Shown: positions 15,192 through 23,037 of the stretch, piece after piece
Position numbering within the stretch: position 1 is the first letter of the stretch
Layout: each line of letters begins with the position of its first letter
Assembly (NCBI GenBank): GCA_017409265.1
Contig: JAFQSY010000083.1
Span: 1 to 64,000 of the forward strand
From: Clostridia bacterium
GTDB lineage: Bacteria > Bacillota > Clostridia > Oscillospirales > Acutalibacteraceae
DNA: 64,000 bases
Reading direction: 5' to 3'
Made by a program: the position numbers and the translations under genes
The notes under the pieces: generated by a model
Told to the model about the DNA's origin: nothing
Databases searched by the model: none
What the model saw: the letters and a program-made list of their open reading frames with translations, nothing else

Positions 15192-17696
15192 TTATTTTGA
15201 AAGTCCCAATTTAGCTGCAAATTCTTCTCTCATTTTGTATTTGAGAATCTTGCCTGCCGCATTCTTCGGGAAATCTTCAACAAATTCAATGTATCTGGGG
15301 ACCTTGTGTCTTGCCATGTGTGACTTGATGTAGTCCTTCATTTCATCCTCGGTTATGGAACAGCCGTCCTTGAGAATGACGCAAGCCATGATTTCTTCGC
15401 CGTATCTCTTGTCGGGAACACCGATAACCTGAACATCCTGAACATATTCATGGGTGAAGATGAATTCTTCAATTTCTCTGGGATAGATGTTTTCGCCGCC
15501 GCGGATAATCATATCCTTGAGTCTGCCCGTGATGAGATAATATCCGTCGGGTCTTCTGCAGGCGATATCGCCGCTGTGAAGCCAGCCGTCTTTATCAATT
15601 GCAGCCTCTGTTGCCTTGGGCATTTTGTAATAGCCCTTCATGATGTTATAGCCGCGTGCAACAAATTCACCGTTTTCGCCGTCAGGAAGATCTTCGCCTG
15701 TTTCGGGGTCGATTATCTTGCATTCAACATTGGGGAATGCGCTGCCGACTGTTTCTGTTCTGTCTGCAAGCGATTCGTTAACCTCACCCATTGTGCAGCC
15801 GGGTGAAGCTTCTGTTTCGCCGTAAACGCTGAGAATTTCGGTCATGTTCATTTCGGCAGCAGCTTTCTTCATAAGGTCGGGCGGACAGTTTGCGCCTGCC
15901 ATGATGCCTGTTCTCATGTATGAGAAATCGGTCTTTGCAAAGTCCTCATGCTGGAACATTGCGATGAACATAGTCGGAACGCCGTTGAAGCAGGTGATGT
16001 GTTCCTGATTTATACAGGCAAGTGACGACTTTGCCGAGAAATAAGGCAGGGGACAGAGTGTTCCGCCGTGAGTCATCATTGAGGTCATAGAGAGAACCAT
16101 GCCGAAGCAATGGAACATCGGAACCTGAATCATCATTCGGTCAGCGGTGGACATATCCATTCTGTCGCCGATTGTTTTGCCGTTATTTACGATATTATAG
16201 TGAGTAAGCATAACGCCCTTTGGGAAGCCTGTTGTGCCCGAAGTGTACTGCATATTTGCAACATCGTGGCAGTCAACCGCTGCCGCTCTGCGGTAAACCT
16301 CTTCAATGGGAACTCGGACAGACATATCCATTGCTTCTTCCCATGTCAGACAGCCTTTCTGGCGGTATCCGACCGTAATTACATTGCGAAGGAACGGGAG
16401 TCTTCTGCAATGCAGGGGCTTTCCGGGAACAGAAACCTCAAGCTCGGGGCAGAGTTCCGCGATTGCCTGTGCATAATTTGAATCAAGGCAGGATTCGATG
16501 GTGATGAGCGTGTGCGTATCAGACTGCCTGAGAAGATACTCGATTTCATGGATTTTGTATGCTGTATTTACAGTAACAAGAACTGCGCCGATTTTTGTTG
16601 CTGCCCAGAAGGTGATGAACCATTGGGGAAGGTTTGTGAGCCATACTGCAACCTTGTCGCCCGGCTTTACACCGAGAGCAATGAGCGCTCTTGCACAGGT
16701 ATCAACATCGTCTCTGAACTGTGAATATGTTCTTGTGTAATCGAGAGTTGTGTATTTATAAGCAATCTGGTCGGGGAATTTTTCAACCATCGTGTCAAGA
16801 ACCTGCGAGAAGGTCTTGTTGATGAGCTTATATTTTTCCCAGACGAATTTGCCCGAGCCGTTTCTGTTTGTGAGAAGGAGCTCCTCGCTCTTTTTCTTGC
16901 GGTCATATACCGTTATTGAGTTGACAAAATGGGGGAAAACGATTTCTGCAATGCCGAAGTCCTCCATTTTTTCGGGCTGGCATTCGCAGGAAAGAAAACC
17001 GTCATAGTTAACAGATTCAAGCGCACGAAGCATTGTGCCGATGGGGAGAGTGCCCTCGCCGATAAGACGATATTTGATTTCACCGTTTTCAACAACGGAG
17101 TCCTTGACGTGGACATGCTTTATGTATGCGCCGAGATTTGTGATTGTTGTGTCAGGCTCTTCACCGAAATCCCTGTAAGGATGGTTGATATCCCAGAGGG
17201 CTGCGAGCGCATCGCAGGCAAAAATATTAAGAAGGTCGCGCAGTCTTGATGTGTCGGCATAAATACCGACGGTTTCAACAAGAAGAGTAACATTATCCTG
17301 CTCTGCCTTGCCGACAAGTCTGCCTATAAGTGAGGTGGCTGCGGCATCTTCTGCCTTGCTGTCACCCACGGCATAGGCATGGATTCTTACATATGGGCAT
17401 CTTATTTTTGATGCGATTTCTATTGCAGTTGCAATTTCTTCAAAGCCTTCGTCAGCCTTGCTTTCGTCTGCAATGTTGCAATATGTATCAATGCAGGGTA
17501 TAGTGAGCGAGTTTTCAACAAGCTTGTGAAGAGTTGCCGAATAATTGTTTTTGTTGAACGGTGCATCGGGACCCGAAAATCTTTCATCCGTTATGTTGTG
17601 GATTTCGATTCCGCTGAATCCGAGATCGTTTGCGGTATTCACAAAATCCGCCCAGCTCATGTCCTGCCAGCCGTTGGTTGAGAATGAGAGCTTCAT
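15192..17696 (-). CDS. Fusion: xylose-isomerase-like TIM barrel + AMP-forming acyl-CoA ligase
   Basis: This 834-residue two-domain protein has no frameshift at the junction. Residues 1-265 form a sugar-phosphate isomerase/epimerase (AP endonuclease family 2) barrel with the expected metal ligands E141, D169, H196 and E239. Residues 290-834 form an ANL-superfamily ligase with YTSGTTGFPKG at 484-494, SVYGETEASPG, HSGDIACRRPDGYY, GRLKDMIIRGGENIYPREIE and a C-terminal lysine in NAAGKILKYK (about K816). The ligase half resembles fatty/medium-chain acyl-CoA synthetases. The start ATG overlaps the end of the LeuA-like gene by 4 bases. The barrel may act on a hydroxy- or keto-acid that the ligase then activates, but its substrate is unknown. 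Confidence 0.85.
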   Translation of the reverse strand: MKLSFSTNGWQDMSWADFVNTANDLGFSGIEIHNITDERFSGPDAPFNKNNYSATLHKLVENSLTIPCIDTYCNIADESKADEGFEEIATAIEIASKIRCPYVRIHAYAVGDSKAEDAAATSLIGRLVGKAEQDNVTLLVETVGIYADTSRLRDLLNIFACDALAALWDINHPYRDFGEEPDTTITNLGAYIKHVHVKDSVVENGEIKYRLIGEGTLPIGTMLRALESVNYDGFLSCECQPEKMEDFGIAEIVFPHFVNSITVYDRKKKSEELLLTNRNGSGKFVWEKYKLINKTFSQVLDTMVEKFPDQIAYKYTTLDYTRTYSQFRDDVDTCARALIALGVKPGDKVAVWLTNLPQWFITFWAATKIGAVLVTVNTAYKIHEIEYLLRQSDTHTLITIESCLDSNYAQAIAELCPELEVSVPGKPLHCRRLPFLRNVITVGYRQKGCLTWEEAMDMSVRVPIEEVYRRAAAVDCHDVANMQYTSGTTGFPKGVMLTHYNIVNNGKTIGDRMDMSTADRMMIQVPMFHCFGMVLSMTSMMTHGGTLCPLPYFSAKSSLACINQEHITCFNGVPTMFIAMFQHEDFAKTDFSYMRTGIMAGANCPPDLMKKAAAEMNMTEILSVYGETEASPGCTMGEVNESLADRTETVGSAFPNVECKIIDPETGEDLPDGENGEFVARGYNIMKGYYKMPKATEAAIDKDGWLHSGDIACRRPDGYYLITGRLKDMIIRGGENIYPREIEEFIFTHEYVQDVQVIGVPDKRYGEEIMACVILKDGCSITEDEMKDYIKSHMARHKVPRYIEFVEDFPKNAAGKILKYKMREEFAAKLGLSK

Positions 17697-19108
17697 GCGT
17701 TACCCTCCTCGTAAACAATTTTGTTGAGGGCATTGACATATGCGATTATGCTTGCACCGATAATATCTGTTGAAATGCCTTTGCCTGAATAGAGCTTGCC
17801 GTTTGAGCGGAGCTTTACAAGCGCCTCACCCATTGCTTCGTGGCCTTCGGTTACGGATTGAATTTGAAAATCATCAAGCTCATAGTGATGGCCGATTATG
17901 TGCTCAACCGTACGGAAAGCGGCATCAATGGGACCGTCGCCCATGCAGACTGAATTGAGAGTCCTGCTGCCTTTTTCAAGCACGATGTTTGCTGTTGAGG
18001 AAATAAGATTTCCCGAATTTATAACGTAGCTTTTGACTCTGTAAGTCGGGGGTACCTGATGCGCAACAGTTGCGATAATCGCATCAAGCTCCTTGCTGCC
18101 GACCTGCTTTTTGCCCGAAAAGCTTTTGAACGCTTCAAACACCTTAGCGGTATCATCCTCCGTGAGCTCATATCCGAGAGAAACGATTGCGCGGCTGACC
18201 TTTGCAATGTCAGCGGTATCGTCAAGCAGAACATTGCTTTCAATTGCAGAGCGTGAATTGCCGAATGATGATGAGCCGCTGTGGTTTTCACTTGTCATTC
18301 CGAGAATCTGATTTGCGGAATGATTGATTGACATTGAATTGACGCCGTAGCTGACATCAAGTGTGTGACCTTTTACTTGAAGAGCTTTCATAACATGCTC
18401 AAGGTTGGGGAGCGCCTGGCTGCCGATGCAGGTTTTAATCTGTGTTGCACCTGCACCTATGCATGAAAATACGCAGGCATTTGCCATGTCAAGTGCATCG
18501 CTACATTCTGCACTTAAAGTGATTTCTTTTGCGGAAGGAACAGCTTCATAAAGTTCGTTGAGAAGAGCAGTAAATTCATCGGGAAGAAGTGCCCCTGCGG
18601 TGTCACAGACAGTAACGGTTTTTGCGCCGTTTTTAATTGCGATTTTAATTGTCTCAAAAAGATAAGCTTTGTCGGCTCTTGTTGCGTCGACCGCAGAAAA
18701 TTCAACATCGTTGCAGATTGATGCGCAATGAGCTGTAAGTGATGCGATAAGCTCAAGCATCTGGGCAGGTTTTTTATGATAGAAATATTCCATCTGAACT
18801 GCCGATACAGGTAACGAAACAAGCAGACGGGGCTTTTTTGCTCCTGAAATGGCCTTCATGGCTCTGTCTGCTTCTTCAACCGTAACACCTGCGGGACAGG
18901 ATAGAATGCTGTTCTTTAGGAGAGGACTTATAGTGCGCAAAACGAGGGTGTCAATTTTTTCGTCGGTAACGGGTGCAGCTTCGATAACGTCGATATTAAG
19001 CTTATCAAGAAGCTTTGCAATTTCGATTTTTTCCTTGAAGCTGAGGGCAATGTCACCCCTGCGTGCGCACTCTCTGAGAGTTGCGTCTGTGATTGTGATT
19101 TTTTTCAT
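17693..19108 (-). CDS. LeuA-like DRE-TIM protein with degenerate metal site and LeuA dimer domain
   Basis: This 471-residue protein resembles 2-isopropylmalate/citramalate/homocitrate synthases. It has an N-terminal TIM barrel starting TDATLREC (D8, R12, E13) and a C-terminal regulatory LeuA-dimer domain at about 350-465. The canonical HxHND metal motif is replaced: positions 199-204 read SAECSD. The GERxGN motif is replaced by GSQALPN (229-235). Loss of both metal histidines argues against the standard Claisen-type condensation, unless other residues substitute. It is the first gene of the ten-gene operon, 72 bases after a strong promoter. Options are a divergent synthase, a lyase of different chemistry, or a catalytically dead allosteric partner. 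Confidence 0.78.
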   Translation of the reverse strand: MKKITITDATLRECARRGDIALSFKEKIEIAKLLDKLNIDVIEAAPVTDEKIDTLVLRTISPLLKNSILSCPAGVTVEEADRAMKAISGAKKPRLLVSLPVSAVQMEYFYHKKPAQMLELIASLTAHCASICNDVEFSAVDATRADKAYLFETIKIAIKNGAKTVTVCDTAGALLPDEFTALLNELYEAVPSAKEITLSAECSDALDMANACVFSCIGAGATQIKTCIGSQALPNLEHVMKALQVKGHTLDVSYGVNSMSINHSANQILGMTSENHSGSSSFGNSRSAIESNVLLDDTADIAKVSRAIVSLGYELTEDDTAKVFEAFKSFSGKKQVGSKELDAIIATVAHQVPPTYRVKSYVINSGNLISSTANIVLEKGSRTLNSVCMGDGPIDAAFRTVEHIIGHHYELDDFQIQSVTEGHEAMGEALVKLRSNGKLYSGKGISTDIIGASIIAYVNALNKIVYEEGNA

Positions 19109-19187
19109 GTTGATTCTCCTTTTCTGAACAGCATATTTTGACGGAATATGCGTAAAATGAAATACTTATGCACTATAAGTTCTTTAT

Positions 19188-19216
19188 ATTATATAAAAAC
19201 AGACCGCTAAAGTCAA
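19188..19216 (-). promoter_or_regulatory. Promoter of the ten-gene 2-oxoacid/acyl-CoA operon
   Basis: On the minus strand TTGACT (19216-19211), exactly 17 bases, TATAAT (19193-19188). The leader to the first gene is about 72 bases. No other convincing promoter is seen down to 8563, where all gaps are 27 bases or less. Confidence 0.85.
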
Positions 19217-19311
19217 TATTAAATTGGTATCTTAATTTAAAAAGAAAAAACATTGTATGTTGCGACAATTTGAAGCTTTTAGCTGAAAGTTGATGTGTAT
19301 ATTTTCAACAA

Positions 19312-19337
19312 ATTTATACGTTGTGTTTTGTATAAAT
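19312..19337. repeat. Perfect 8-bp inverted repeat in the divergent spacer
   Basis: ATTTATAC (19312-19319) and GTATAAAT (19330-19337) are perfect inverted copies separated by 10 bases. They lie between the two divergent promoters, which is where a shared operator would sit. The rest of 19217-19384 is AT-rich with nothing else recognisable. Confidence 0.4.
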
Positions 19338-19384
19338 AATCAAATTCAGAAAGATAAATCCGTCGTTTTTTAATCCTGCAATGC

Positions 19385-19413
19385 TTGACAAACAATAGGA
19401 ATCGTTATATTAT
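19385..19413 (+). promoter_or_regulatory. Promoter of the O-antigen-ligase-like gene
   Basis: TTGACA (19385-19390), 17 bases, TATTAT (19408-19413). The leader to the ATG at 19541 is about 120 bases long. Confidence 0.8.
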
Positions 19414-19540
19414 TTTCTTAATCAAAAAATAAGTTTTCACAGGTCAAAATAGCCAAAAATTAACATCGAAATTTATCTAAAACAGAGAAACAGTTTTGGT
19501 TGATTTGATGTGAATAATTATCGGCAGAGAGGTGTATTTA

Positions 19541-21067
19541 ATGAATAAAATCAGAAAAATAAACGCCGAAAAAGCGGCTTCGGCGGGAGTTCTTGTTCTG
19601 CTTATGATTTTTCCTCTTATTATGACAGACGGATATTTTAACATTACCGTAACGAGATTTCTGTTCTTTGCAATTGCCTCTCCGCTTTTCTTTTTGCTCT
19701 GCATGGTCTTAAAATCAGAAGAAAGCGATGAAGCCCGAAAATCAATAAAACAAAGACTTTCGGGCTTTTCGTATTCGGATTTTTCCTTTGCGGCATTTGT
19801 TCTGATTTCTGCCGTTTCATGCGTTTTCTCGGAGCATCCGGCAGAAGCTTTGAGCGGAAACGCAGGCAGACGTATGGGTCTTATCATGATTGTGGCAATG
19901 TTTCTTGCTTATCTGTTTATATCCGGATTTTACCGAATAAGAGAATTTGAATTTATAGTTTTCGGTGCTGTCGGTGCATTCATGGCTGTGTTCGGTATGT
20001 TTCAGTTTATCGGTTTTGACCTTCTTTGGCTTCATTCACAGCTCGCGCAGCAGGATACTTACAGATTTCTTTCGTTTATGGGTAATATCAATATTTATTC
20101 AAGCTTCATGTGTATTGTCTTACCTCTGTCGGCGTATATGTTTTGTTTTGCTGAAAAGAAAGTGAAGTCCGTATTTTGGCTTGTAGTTACGGCTCTTTCG
20201 TTTATAGGACTTCTGAACTCGATAAGCGACAGTGCGTTTCTCGGTCTTGCGGCAACGTTTGTTGTTCTCGGAATTATGACAGCTGTCAGCAAACGTGCGT
20301 TTCAAAGATTTTTTGCAGTTATCATTACGATACTCATAAGCGGAGGGCTGTTTGATATAATACGGAAAACCGTTGTTGACCCTTCACGCCCATGGTCTGC
20401 ATTAAATGAGCTTATAACCAATCCGTGGGTGATTGCAGCCGGAACAGTTGCCTCTGCAATTTTTATAATTATACTTAACTTTTTGAATATATCTCAAAAA
20501 GGTTTTTCTGTAATAAGAAAGGTTATTGCTGCAGGTGCCGTAATTGCTGCCGCCGCTTTAATATTTCTTATGGTTTGGTTTACTGCGTTTGATAAAACAT
20601 CGGAGCTCAACGGATTTTTAAAATACTTAAGATTTACCGATGATTGGGGCAACGGCAGAGGCTTTGCGTGGAAAAAGCTTATGGAAATTTTCTCTGAACT
20701 TCCGTTTTATCAGAAGCTTATCGGAATCGGACCCGATACAGTTGCATATGTTATGGTTGAAGGCTTCAGCGCAGAAATGCAGGAAAAATTCGGATTCTAT
20801 TTTGATAATGCCCATAATGATTTGATTCAATATCTTGTAACAACAGGTGTTTTCGGCGTTGCTTCATATCTTCTTCTCGTTTTTACGGCGGTCAGATCTT
20901 GTCTTAAGTCAACAAATGATATTACAAGAGCAATGCTTCTTCCGATTGCGGCATTCTTTGTTCAGTCGCTTGTAAATATTACCCAGCCGCTGACAACGCC
21001 GTTTTTCTTCATGTTTATTGCATTCTCTCAATGCAAGGTATATGAGAAAACGAAAATAACGGAATAA
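19541..21067 (+). CDS. O-antigen ligase/Wzy-family polytopic membrane protein
   Basis: This 508-residue protein is hydrophobic throughout, with about ten to twelve predicted membrane helices. It has the O-antigen-ligase/polymerase family arrangement, including a long extracytoplasmic loop before the last helices. That loop contains GRGFAWKKLMEIF, LIGIGPDTVAYVM and the family-typical AHNDLIQYLVTTGVFG. Family members join or polymerise undecaprenyl-linked glycans at the outer face of the membrane. A Gram-positive owner would use it for capsule, teichuronic-type polymers or protein glycosylation. The start is ATG 19541 with GAGAGGTG about 8 bases upstream. No glycosyltransferase genes flank it, so it is an orphan and the glycan is unknown. 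Confidence 0.8.
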   Translation: MNKIRKINAEKAASAGVLVLLMIFPLIMTDGYFNITVTRFLFFAIASPLFFLLCMVLKSEESDEARKSIKQRLSGFSYSDFSFAAFVLISAVSCVFSEHPAEALSGNAGRRMGLIMIVAMFLAYLFISGFYRIREFEFIVFGAVGAFMAVFGMFQFIGFDLLWLHSQLAQQDTYRFLSFMGNINIYSSFMCIVLPLSAYMFCFAEKKVKSVFWLVVTALSFIGLLNSISDSAFLGLAATFVVLGIMTAVSKRAFQRFFAVIITILISGGLFDIIRKTVVDPSRPWSALNELITNPWVIAAGTVASAIFIIILNFLNISQKGFSVIRKVIAAGAVIAAAALIFLMVWFTAFDKTSELNGFLKYLRFTDDWGNGRGFAWKKLMEIFSELPFYQKLIGIGPDTVAYVMVEGFSAEMQEKFGFYFDNAHNDLIQYLVTTGVFGVASYLLLVFTAVRSCLKSTNDITRAMLLPIAAFFVQSLVNITQPLTTPFFFMFIAFSQCKVYEKTKITE

Positions 21068-21073
21068 TCGTAA

Positions 21074-21100
21074 AAAAGCCACCCGAGCAGGGTGGCTTTT
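21074..21100. terminator. Bidirectional terminator
   Basis: An 11-bp perfect stem AAAAGCCACCC/GGGTGGCTTTT with loop GAGCA lies between the converging Wzy-like and aconitase X genes. Confidence 0.92.
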
Positions 21101-21117
21101 TCATGTTTAATGGTCAA

Positions 21118-21558
21118 TTATTCAACTGTAACAGTGCCGTCTTCATCAACGGTGATTTTCATTCCGTCCTTAACATAATCAAGGAACTCCTGACCGAGGC
21201 AGTCGATTGTTACCATGGGCTCATCTGTCCATACAGCAGCGAGAACTGCACCTGCACATGCAAGTGAGTCAATATGCTCAGAGAAGAGCATGCACTTAGG
21301 ATTTCTCTTCATAACGTTTGCGCAGTAGAGAACCATGCCGCCGGTTGTTGAACCTATTGTCTGGGGAAGGCAGAGAGCTGTTCCGACCATTGGCTTGTTA
21401 TAAAGGTCACCGTTATTCTGGTCGCCGCACTTTGCTTCCTTATCGCCGAACTGAAGAGCGTTCTGGAAAGAGGCGAGAGTGTTGAAACCGCCGTGTGAAA
21501 CGAGAGCAGAAGCTGTGCATTTGCCTGCAACAACGGGACGTCCTTTGAACTGTTTCAT
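21118..21558 (-). CDS. Aconitase X small (swivelling, DUF126) subunit
   Basis: This 146-residue protein is the separate small domain of aconitase X. It has the RPVVAGKCTASALVS opening, CGDQNNGDLYNKPMVGTAL and the glycine/serine segment QTIGSTTGGMVLY, which corresponds to the conserved active-site serine loop. Aconitase X enzymes are hydrolyases; known members dehydrate cis-3-hydroxy-L-proline or, in archaea, phosphomevalonate. The gene follows the large-subunit gene by one base. Neither proline-racemase nor mevalonate genes are nearby, so the substrate is open. Confidence 0.88.
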   Translation of the reverse strand: MKQFKGRPVVAGKCTASALVSHGGFNTLASFQNALQFGDKEAKCGDQNNGDLYNKPMVGTALCLPQTIGSTTGGMVLYCANVMKRNPKCMLFSEHIDSLACAGAVLAAVWTDEPMVTIDCLGQEFLDYVKDGMKITVDEDGTVTVE

Positions 21559-21559
21559 C

Positions 21560-22846
21560 TTACTTTGCCTCCTTTGTAATTATATCAAGAATCTCTTCGC
21601 TTCTGTAATAGCGAGAGGTTGTGTATGTTCTGAGCTTGTTGGAGTTTGTGATAACGGGCATCTTCTTGCAAAGAGGATTATTCATATACATCAGTGGGCA
21701 GATGTAGCTGAGAATAACGCCAGTTTCCTTGAGCTTTGCAGCATAGGGAGTTTTGTTGAATGCTTCAACAACTGCGGGAGCCGCTGTAAATACGGTGGGA
21801 ACGGAAACCTTCTTGAGACCGCTCTTTTTAAGGCCTGCAACAACGTTATCTGTCCATTCGATAAGCTGTGCGTGTGAAAGATGGGGACAGCCTACGAAGC
21901 AGAGCTTGGGCTTTGCATTCTTATCCTTCCACATAACAGGGTAGTTAGCCTGAACTCTTGCAAGCTCTGCATCATCAACAACATAAACCTGTGCGCCCTC
22001 TGCTATGAGGCTTTCACCTGATTCAACAGCTTCGGGTGTGAGGTTTGCGACGTGATAAAGACCGACAGCGCCGTTTGATGCGGTTGCTGCGCCGAAATCC
22101 TTAAGATATGCCTTTGTATCGCCGTCAAGCTCTGTGCCGATCCACTGGTCAAGTCCCTTGATATAAGGAACATCTTCCATAACCTTCATGCCGATAGCGG
22201 AGCCGAGAATCTGTGCTTCGGGTTTCTTGGTTGTTTTAACTTCAACAATCCATGTTGCCTTTCTGCCTTCGTCGGTAACAAGTCCGAAATAAGGAACTCT
22301 GCCAACGATTGAGCCGAAAAGCTCGATAATACCGGAGTTTCTGTTGCAGCGTGCGCCGAGAACGGAGTTAGCATAAACAACAGCCGATGACTCTGCCCAT
22401 GAAAGAACCTCGCCCTTCTTGGGAACGTTGCCTACTTCGTCCATATAGCATGTGCAGGTGTATGACTTGTTGTCGATAAGTCCGAGCTTTGAAAGCTGTG
22501 CGTCGTAGCTGTTCTGCATGCTGTACATGAACTTGTTGAAAATGAGCTTCTGAAGGAAGTTTGCAGGAACGTTAGGGTCAAGGGGTTTGGGGTCAACGGA
22601 GAACTTCTGCTGTGAAAGTGCGCCGCCTTCGATAAGCTGATCCATAAGGTCATAAACGGGCTTCATAACCTTAAGACCGAAGCTTGTAACAAGGTGACCC
22701 ATTTTGCTCTCAACGGGAACCATCTTTGTTGCGCCGAAAGCTTCGCCGTAAAGAACAAGGGTTTTCATAACCTTTGCCATTGCCTCGCCCTTGGAGCCGT
22801 TGAGTATATCCTGCTCCTCGGGAGTGAGAATCATTTTGTATTCCAT
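21560..22846 (-). CDS. Aconitase X catalytic (DUF521) subunit
   Basis: This 428-residue large subunit of aconitase X begins MEYKMILTPEEQDILNGSKG, a hallmark opening. The YANSVLGARCNRNSG segment carries one candidate iron-sulfur cysteine and FVGCPHLSHAQL carries another; the third is probably in the TCTCYMDEVG region. The start at 22846 is chosen because AAAGGA lies about 9 bases upstream; an upstream ATG at 22897 would add 17 poorly conserved residues. A strong promoter (22959-22931) and an inverted repeat precede it. Two-subunit organisation is typical of prokaryotic type II-like forms. The reaction is a dehydration of a hydroxy acid; the exact substrate is not deducible. Confidence 0.88.
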   Translation of the reverse strand: MEYKMILTPEEQDILNGSKGEAMAKVMKTLVLYGEAFGATKMVPVESKMGHLVTSFGLKVMKPVYDLMDQLIEGGALSQQKFSVDPKPLDPNVPANFLQKLIFNKFMYSMQNSYDAQLSKLGLIDNKSYTCTCYMDEVGNVPKKGEVLSWAESSAVVYANSVLGARCNRNSGIIELFGSIVGRVPYFGLVTDEGRKATWIVEVKTTKKPEAQILGSAIGMKVMEDVPYIKGLDQWIGTELDGDTKAYLKDFGAATASNGAVGLYHVANLTPEAVESGESLIAEGAQVYVVDDAELARVQANYPVMWKDKNAKPKLCFVGCPHLSHAQLIEWTDNVVAGLKKSGLKKVSVPTVFTAAPAVVEAFNKTPYAAKLKETGVILSYICPLMYMNNPLCKKMPVITNSNKLRTYTTSRYYRSEEILDIITKEAK

Positions 22847-22893
22847 AATGAATCGTCCTTTCATTATTTTTTGCTTCATAAGCTGATGTATAT

Positions 22894-22916
22894 GCATGTT
22901 GACTGCCGTAACATGC
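22894..22916. promoter_or_regulatory. Inverted repeat just downstream of the aconitase X promoter
   Basis: GCATGTT (22894-22900) and AACATGC (22910-22916) are perfect inverted copies with a 9-base spacer. They lie about 8-30 bases after the predicted start site on the minus strand, a position suitable for an operator or a leader hairpin. Confidence 0.5.
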
Positions 22917-22930
22917 GTGATAACTCATTA

Positions 22931-22959
22931 ATTATATCATTTCATATTGATTAATTCAA
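22931..22959 (-). promoter_or_regulatory. Promoter of the aconitase X operon
   Basis: On the minus strand TTGAAT (22959-22954), 17 bases, TATAAT (22936-22931). Confidence 0.85.
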
Positions 22960-22999
22960 CAGGAATTTACAATATTTTTGAATTAATCCCAAATAATAA

Positions 23000-23022
23000 C
23001 GGGCACGCAAAAAGCGTACCCG
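23000..23022 (-). terminator. Terminator of the nfeD-SPFH operon
   Basis: A 9-bp stem (CGGGTACGC/GCGTGCCCG on the minus strand, one G-U pair) encloses a TTTTT loop and is followed by TTATTATTT. It lies 15 bases after the SPFH stop codon. The T tract is imperfect. Confidence 0.65.
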
Positions 23023-23037
23023 AAAGATTTATGCGGT

